The notes beneath the pieces are model-generated. The model saw only the letters and a program-made list of their open reading frames with translations. It did no database searches and was not told the DNA's origin. 50,651 nucleotides of DNA, from contig NZ_JAJAFU010000018.1 in assembly GCF_020480685.1 (NCBI RefSeq), forward strand, positions 1-50,651, read 5' to 3'. The translations under genes and the position numbers were made by a program. This DNA comes from Deferrivibrio essentukiensis (GTDB lineage: Bacteria; Chrysiogenota; Deferribacteres; Deferribacterales; Deferrivibrionaceae). Positions 46,737-50,651 of the stretch are shown here, one piece after another. Positions within the stretch are counted from its first letter, which is position 1, and each line of letters starts with the position of its first letter.

Positions 46737-46832
46737 ATTTTCCTCCTTAAACTCCGGCTTATATATCAAAACCGGTTTCCACAGGATTTACGCTTAACAG
46801 CACCTGCTTCTCCAACCAGAGTTTAGTCCTTT
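46737..46832 (-). promoter_or_regulatory. L10-type ribosomal protein leader
   Basis: The rplA-rplJ gap can fold into an outer stem CUGGUU/AACCGG and an inner stem CAGG/CCUG, with GGAGAAG and UAAAU in the junction, matching my memory of the L10 leader that binds L10(L12)4. A rival pairing, ACUCUGG (46816-46822) with CCGGAGU (46751-46757), shares bases with the outer stem and lies just before the Shine-Dalgarno. Autoregulation by L10 is inferred. Confidence 0.72.
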
Positions 46833-47534
46833 TTAGATAAGTGCTACAGCTTTTTGCTGGTCTACTTTAACACCAGGGCCCATTGTAGTGGAAATTGTGA
46901 TACTTCTTATATACTGCCCTTTAGCTGAAGCAGGTTTTGCCTTGACCAGCGACTCAAGCAAAACCATAAAGTTTTCAACAAGCTTTTTTGTTTCAAAACT
47001 TTTCTTTCCAACAGGTGCATGAACTATACCAGCCTTGTCAACTCTGTACTGAATCATACCTGCCTTCAAATCAGTAACAACTTTTTTAACATCATTTGTA
47101 ACTGTACCTACCTTTGGGTTAGGCATAAGACCTCTTGGTCCTAAAACTTTTCCCAACTTACCAACTTCCGCCATCATATCTGGCGTTGCAACTACCTTGT
47201 CAAAGTCAAACCAACCACCTTGGATCTTACTAACAAGATCACTGTCACCGACATAATCAGCCCCTGCCTCTTGAGCTTCTTTTGCCTTGTCACCTTTTGC
47301 AAAAACCAACACTTTTACCTGCTTTCCTGTACCATGCGGTAGGGTTACCGAACCCCTAACCATCTGATCAGCATGTCTTGGATCTACTCCAAGCTTTATT
47401 GCCGCATCAACAGTTTCATCAAACTTTGCATAAGCCGTATTTTTAGCTATCTCTATCGCTTCTTCAAGCTCATAAAGCTTAAGTCTGTCAATTTTAGCGA
47501 TAGCTTCTTTATATTTCTTACCTCTTCTTGGCAT
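46833..47534 (-). CDS. rplA: 50S ribosomal protein L1
   Basis: L1 forms the mobile stalk at the E site and in E. coli represses the rplKA mRNA. The 233-aa protein has [35 protein letters not shown]-like [20 protein letters not shown], and [12 protein letters not shown]. All are family hallmarks. It lies 14 bases after rplK. Confidence 0.99.
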   Translation of the reverse strand: MPRRGKKYKEAIAKIDRLKLYELEEAIEIAKNTAYAKFDETVDAAIKLGVDPRHADQMVRGSVTLPHGTGKQVKVLVFAKGDKAKEAQEAGADYVGDSDLVSKIQGGWFDFDKVVATPDMMAEVGKLGKVLGPRGLMPNPKVGTVTNDVKKVVTDLKAGMIQYRVDKAGIVHAPVGKKSFETKKLVENFMVLLESLVKAKPASAKGQYIRSITISTTMGPGVKVDQQKAVALI

Positions 47535-47548
47535 CTTTACCCTCTCAT

Positions 47549-47974
47549 TTACATTTCTACTTCTATGCCCATGCTGCGGGCAGAGCCGGCTACTATTTTC
47601 ATAGCCTGTTCAATGTCTTTAGTATTTAAGTCCGGCAACTTAATCTCTGCAATCTTCTTAAGTTGCTCTTTAGTCAATTTCCCAACTTTTTGTTTGTTAG
47701 GATTACTTGAACCGCTCTGAATACTAAGCTCCTTTTTAATAAGGTTAGTAACCGGCGGAGTTTTTGTTATAAATGTAAAAGATCTATCTTCAAAAACTGT
47801 AATAATAACAGGGATAACCATATCACCCATATTTTGTGTTGCAGCATTAAACTGCTTACAAAATTCCATAATATTAACCCCTCTCTGACCCAATGCAGGA
47901 CCAACAGGAGGTGCAGGATTTGCCTTACCTGCAGGAATTTGTAATTTTATTTGACCCATTACCTTCTTAGCCAT
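47549..47974 (-). CDS. rplK: 50S ribosomal protein L11
   Basis: L11 binds the GTPase-associated centre of 23S rRNA. The 141-aa sequence has the proline-rich [31 protein letters not shown] (marker [11 protein letters not shown]), [11 protein letters not shown] and [11 protein letters not shown]. It follows nusG by 17 bases, leaving no room for a structured rplK leader. Confidence 0.99.
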   Translation of the reverse strand: MAKKVMGQIKLQIPAGKANPAPPVGPALGQRGVNIMEFCKQFNAATQNMGDMVIPVIITVFEDRSFTFITKTPPVTNLIKKELSIQSGSSNPNKQKVGKLTKEQLKKIAEIKLPDLNTKDIEQAMKIVAGSARSMGIEVEM

Positions 47975-47991
47975 TTATTTTCCTCCAAAAT

Positions 47992-48516
47992 CTATCCAAC
48001 TCTTTTAATTTGCAGATAGTCAAGCTCAATAGGAGTCTGTCTCCCGAATATACTGACTATAACTCTAACCTTTTCTTTCTCAGGATTAACCTCATCCACA
48101 ACACCATTAAAACCGCTGAAAGGTCCATCTATTACCTCAACAGTATCCCCTTTCATATATTTCGAAGCCATTCTTGGTGCCTGGGATTTTGCAAGGTCAA
48201 TCATTGCCTTAACATCTTCCTCAGGAATAGGGACAGGATTTATTCCACCCACAAAACCGGTAACCTTAGGAATAGACTTAACCTTATGCCAATTTGTAGT
48301 GTTCATCTCCATATGCACAAGAATATAACCAGGGAAAGTTTTCTTTTTACTAATCTTTTTCTTCCCTTTCTTGAGCTCAACAACATCCTCGGTTGGTATA
48401 AGAATATCATCTATCTGGTCTTCAAGATGCTCATTCTTAATACGCTCCTCTAAGAGCTGTTTTACCCTTTTTTCAAAACCTGAGTAAGTGTGAACTACAT
48501 ACCAATTCTTCGACAT
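47992..48516 (-). CDS. nusG: transcription termination/antitermination factor NusG
   Basis: NusG binds RNA polymerase and links it to Rho or to the ribosome through S10. The 174-aa protein has the NGN domain with WYVVHTYSGFEKRVKQLLEE and PGYILVHMEM, VTGFVGG, and a KOW domain with GDTVEVIDGPFSGFNGVVDEV (marker GPFSGFNG). No insertion domain is present. It follows secE by 6 bases. Confidence 0.99.
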   Translation of the reverse strand: MSKNWYVVHTYSGFEKRVKQLLEERIKNEHLEDQIDDILIPTEDVVELKKGKKKISKKKTFPGYILVHMEMNTTNWHKVKSIPKVTGFVGGINPVPIPEEDVKAMIDLAKSQAPRMASKYMKGDTVEVIDGPFSGFNGVVDEVNPEKEKVRVIVSIFGRQTPIELDYLQIKRVG

Positions 48517-48522
48517 CTTTTA

Positions 48523-48705
48523 TTAACCTACGATAAACTGTATAATTTTAGAGAGCCCGATATCGACAATACCTATAAAAACAGATATCAAAATAACGAG
48601 AACAAGGACAACCACAGTCGTACCAATTGTCTCTTCCTTACCAGCCCATGTTACCTTCTGAAGCTCTTCTTTAACTTCTTTTAAAAAAGTGCCGACATTT
48701 GCCAC
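48523..48705 (-). CDS. secE: protein translocase subunit SecE
   Basis: SecE clamps SecY in the Sec channel. This 60-aa single-helix form has the amphipathic FLKEVKEELQKVTW before one membrane helix (about 32-55). EELQKVTWAGKEET is the conserved cytoplasmic segment. It starts with GTG after AGGGGATTAAT. It lies between tRNA-Trp and nusG, as in most bacteria. Confidence 0.97.
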   Translation of the reverse strand: MANVGTFLKEVKEELQKVTWAGKEETIGTTVVVLVLVILISVFIGIVDIGLSKIIQFIVG

Positions 48706-48722
48706 ATTAATCCCCTATAAAA

Positions 48723-48798
48723 TGGCAGGCCAGGAGGGACTCGAACCCCCAGCCCCCGGTTTTGGAGACCGGTGCTCTGCCAATTGAGCTACTGGCCT
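48723..48798 (-). tRNA. tRNA-Trp (CCA anticodon)
   Basis: A 76-nt cloverleaf with acceptor AGGCCAG/CTGGCCT, anticodon loop CTCCAAA (anticodon CCA) and T-loop GTTCGAG. The terminal CCA is encoded, unlike in the four tRNA genes upstream of tufB. It lies between rpmG and secE, a common site. Confidence 0.97.
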
Positions 48799-48805
48799 AC
48801 TTTAT

Positions 48806-48955
48806 TTATTTTGTTTCCTTATGCAAAGTATGTGTCCTGCAATGTTTGCAAAACTTTTTAAATTCCAACTTACCAGTTGTAGTCTTTTTATTTTTTGTTG
48901 TAGTGTAATTTCTGTTTTTACACTCGCCACAAGCTAAAATTACTATATCTCTCAT
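48806..48955 (-). CDS. rpmG: 50S ribosomal protein L33 (zinc-binding form)
   Basis: This 49-aa protein begins [20 protein letters not shown] and has [20 protein letters not shown] at its end. The two Cys pairs (CGEC, CKHC) are the zinc ligands of the C+ form. It sits between tufB and tRNA-Trp, the standard site of rpmG, and starts at an ATG 9 bases after the tufB stop. Confidence 0.97.
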   Translation of the reverse strand: MRDIVILACGECKNRNYTTTKNKKTTTGKLEFKKFCKHCRTHTLHKETK

Positions 48956-48964
48956 TTAAGACAC

Positions 48965-50155
48965 CTATTCTATTATTTCAGTAACTACGCCAGCACCAAC
49001 TGTTCTACCACCTTCACGAATCGCAAAGCGTAATCCCTGATCCATTGCTATCGGCTGTATCAAATTAACTTCACAGCTTATATTATCTCCAGGCATTACC
49101 ATCTCTACTCCCTCAGGCAATGTAACTACTCCAGTTACATCTGTCGTCCTGAAGTAAAACTGTGGTCTGTATCCACTGAAAAATGGCGTATGACGACCAC
49201 CTTCTTCCTTAGTCAATATATATGCCTCACACTTAAATCTTCTATGCGGTGTAATGCTACCAGGCTTAGCCAATACCTGACCACGCTCTACCTCATCCTT
49301 CTTAATTCCTCTAAGAAGTACACCAACATTATCCCCTGCTACACCTTCATCAAGTATCTTACGGAACATCTCTACACCAGTTACTACCGTCTTCTGAGTC
49401 TCCTTAATACCTACTATCTCTACTTCATCTCCAACCTTAACTACACCCTTCTCAACTCTACCTGTTACAACTGTTCCTCTACCTGATATACTGAAAACAT
49501 CCTCTATCGGCATCAAGAAAGGCTTATCAATATCTCTCTGTGGCTCAGGTACATAATCATCCAATGCCTGAACAAGCTCAAGAATCGCTCCAGCCCACTT
49601 CTCATCTGTTGGATTCTCCAACGCCTTCAATGCACTACCTTTGATAATTGGTATATCATCTCCAGGAAACTCATATGTACTCAATAAGTCCCTAATCTCA
49701 AGCTCGACAAGCTCTAAAAGCTCCTCATCATCTACCATATCTACTTTGTTCATAAATACTACAATATAAGGAACTCCTACCTGACGTGCCAAAAGTATAT
49801 GCTCTCTTGTCTGTGGCATAGGACCATCTGCTGCACTTACTACCAATATAGCTCCGTCCATCTGCGCTGCACCTGTAATCATGTTCTTTACATAGTCAGC
49901 GTGACCAGGACAGTCTACGTGTGCATAGTGACGCTTCTCACTCTCATACTCAACATGCGCTGTAGCAATAGTAATACCTCTCTCACGCTCCTCAGGAGCC
50001 TTGTCAATATTACCATAATCTACAAACTCAGCCAAACCCTTATGTGCCAAAACTGAGGTAATAGCTGCTGTCAATGTAGTCTTACCATGGTCAACGTGAC
50101 CTATCGTCCCTACATTAACGTGAGGTTTCTTCCTTTCGAACTTCTGCTTTGCCAT
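48965..50155 (-). CDS. tufB: elongation factor Tu, copy B
   Basis: The protein is identical to tufA at 33.4 kb (396 aa, motifs [19 protein letters not shown]). It lies directly after four tRNA genes and before rpmG, the E. coli tufB arrangement. The ribosome site (GGAGGGAGAACT) differs from that of tufA, and the stop codon is TAG. The first gene of the operon to be translated, it probably adds to EF-Tu supply under the tRNA promoter at 50.6 kb. Confidence 0.99.
   Translation of the reverse strand: MAKQKFERKKPHVNVGTIGHVDHGKTTLTAAITSVLAHKGLAEFVDYGNIDKAPEERERGITIATAHVEYESEKRHYAHVDCPGHADYVKNMITGAAQMDGAILVVSAADGPMPQTREHILLARQVGVPYIVVFMNKVDMVDDEELLELVELEIRDLLSTYEFPGDDIPIIKGSALKALENPTDEKWAGAILELVQALDDYVPEPQRDIDKPFLMPIEDVFSISGRGTVVTGRVEKGVVKVGDEVEIVGIKETQKTVVTGVEMFRKILDEGVAGDNVGVLLRGIKKDEVERGQVLAKPGSITPHRRFKCEAYILTKEEGGRHTPFFSGYRPQFYFRTTDVTGVVTLPEGVEMVMPGDNISCEVNLIQPIAMDQGLRFAIREGGRTVGAGVVTEIIE
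48966..50155. repeat. direct repeat, tufB copy
   Basis: This is the partner of 33418-34607: same orientation, 1190 bp, one mismatch found (50108 c). The flanks are unrelated on both sides, which marks the limits of the homogenised tract. Confidence 0.95.
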
Positions 50156-50179
50156 AGTTCTCCCTCCGACTTTGATTTA

Positions 50180-50253
<74 letters not shown>

Positions 50254-50264
50254 GTTTTATATAC

Positions 50265-50298
50265 AAAAAAGCAGACGAAGACTACCTGTCTCTTCGTC
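50265..50298 (-). terminator. terminator-like hairpin between tRNA-Gly and tRNA-Thr(GGT)
   Basis: On the minus strand an 8-bp stem (GACGAAGA with TCTTCGTC, 9-nt loop) is followed by TGC and six T. The stem is only half G/C, so termination would be partial. It separates the first three tRNAs from tRNA-Thr(GGT) and tufB, and may set their relative output or mark a processing site. Confidence 0.5.
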
Positions 50299-50326
50299 CT
50301 TATTTTTGGTCCCCTATAAAAAATTA

Positions 50327-50400
50327 AGCGGGTAACGGGACTTGAACCCGTGACCCTCAGCTTGGAAGGCTGATGCTCTAGCCAACTGAGCTACACCCGC
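50327..50400 (-). tRNA. tRNA-Gly (TCC anticodon)
   Basis: Cloverleaf with acceptor GCGGGTG/TACCCGC (last pair G-T), anticodon loop TTCCAAG (anticodon TCC) and T-loop GTTCAAG. CCA is not encoded. It follows tRNA-Tyr after only seven T and precedes a hairpin. Confidence 0.97.
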
Positions 50401-50407
50401 AAAAAAA

Positions 50408-50490
50408 TGGGGAGAGGAGGATTCGAACCTCCGAAGGCAATCGCCGGCAGATTTACAGTCTGCTCCCTTTGGCCGCTCGGGCATCTCCCC
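50408..50490 (-). tRNA. tRNA-Tyr (GTA anticodon)
   Basis: An 83-nt class II tRNA with acceptor GGGGAGA/TCTCCCC, anticodon loop CTGTAAA (anticodon GTA), a long variable arm (CCGGCGATTGCCTTCGG region) and T-loop GTTCGAA. CCA is not encoded. Seven T follow the discriminator A directly. Confidence 0.97.
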
Positions 50491-50501
50491 AAAAAAATTA
50501 A

Positions 50502-50574
50502 AGCTGGCGAAGGGAATTGAACCCCCAACCTGCTGATTACAAGTCAGCTGCTCTACCGATTGAGCTACGCCAGC
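50502..50574 (-). tRNA. tRNA-Thr (TGT anticodon)
   Basis: Cloverleaf with acceptor GCTGGCG/CGCCAGC, anticodon loop CTTGTAA (anticodon TGT) and T-loop GTTCAAT. CCA is not encoded. It is the first gene after the promoter at 50604-50632. The order Thr(TGT)-Tyr-Gly-Thr(GGT)-tufB is the same as in E. coli. Confidence 0.97.
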
Positions 50575-50580
50575 CTAATC

Positions 50581-50595
50581 GCCTCTACTTGAGGC
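50581..50595 (-). other. hairpin at the 5' end of the tRNA-tufB transcript
   Basis: Five pairs (GCCTC with GAGGC) close a 5-nt loop just downstream of the predicted transcription start (about 50597) and 7 bases before tRNA-Thr. It may protect the 5' end or guide leader removal. Confidence 0.4.
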
Positions 50596-50603
50596 GGATG
50601 TGG

Positions 50604-50632
50604 ATATTAATAAAATATCTTTTCCATGTCAA
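50604..50632 (-). promoter_or_regulatory. strong sigma70-type promoter of the tRNA-tufB-rpoBC unit
   Basis: A perfect -35 TTGACA (50627-50632), 17-bp spacer and -10 TAATAT (50604-50609) lie on the minus strand, with an A-rich stretch upstream (50635-50651) typical of an UP element. Both boxes, spacer length and flanking bases (CTTGACATG, TAATATC) match the rpsL promoter. Confidence 0.9.
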
Positions 50633-50651
50633 GCTTTTTTTTATTTTTTTT

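Noticed and set aside
48010-48453. 147-codon plus-strand open frame opposite nusG
   Set aside because: Covers nearly the whole nusG gene in antisense and shows no domain; not a gene.

Overview
The window is about 50.7 kb of AT-rich bacterial chromosome in which every gene I can support lies on the minus strand, so transcription runs from the right end to the left. Lipid A synthesis (lpxB), a type IV pilus assembly set with an outer-membrane secretin, multihaem c-type cytochromes and hydrogenase maturation genes indicate a Gram-negative, anaerobically respiring, motile bacterium. By general resemblance of the proteins and gene order I would place it near the Deferribacterota (Deferribacter, Calditerrivibrio, Flexistipes). 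That is a guess from recall, not a search result.

Reading in the direction of transcription: (1) 50.6-37.7 kb starts at a strong sigma70-type promoter and holds tRNA-Thr(TGT), tRNA-Tyr, tRNA-Gly, tRNA-Thr(GGT), tufB, rpmG, tRNA-Trp, secE, nusG, rplK, rplA, rplJ, rplL, rpoB and rpoC, closed by a GCAA-loop terminator. It contains an L10-type leader and an rplL-rpoB hairpin. (2) 37.65-18.74 kb starts at a nearly identical promoter and runs through the str, S10, spc and alpha clusters without a visible internal terminator: rpsL, rpsG, fusA, tufA, rpsJ through rplO (rpmD is absent), secY, adk, map, infA, rpmJ, rpsM, rpsK, rpsD, rpoA, rplQ. (3) 18.77-10.1 kb is accessory and bioenergetic: two small ABC ATPases with no permease, a class II aldolase, a sugar-isomerase-like TIM barrel, an ABC-F ATPase, hemL, two AtpI/AtpZ-type proteins, F0 subunits a and c, and an 11-haem cytochrome, closed by a terminator. 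(4) 10.1-0.2 kb starts at its own promoter and holds a rhomboid protease, hypC, hypD, hypE, a small monohaem lipoprotein, hisI, pilM, pilN, pilO, pilP, pilQ and lpxB. A further gene is cut by the left edge.

Most of the window is core informational machinery in a classical order. The tRNA-Thr/Tyr/Gly/Thr-tufB order, including anticodons, is that of the Escherichia coli tufB operon. The two tuf genes differ at one silent base across the coding region, and their similarity stops at the ends of the reading frame, as expected from gene conversion. The less ordinary parts are: the terminator that lies inside the first codons of the ABC ATPase gene after rplQ; the orphan, complementarily degenerate ABC pair with its aldolase and isomerase; the modular undecahaem cytochrome transcribed behind atpE; the c-subunit with most of a Na+-site ligand set; and several hairpins placed over ribosome binding sites or between cistrons. 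I see no CRISPR array, insertion sequence, phage gene or rRNA, and no gene-free stretch longer than 300 bases.
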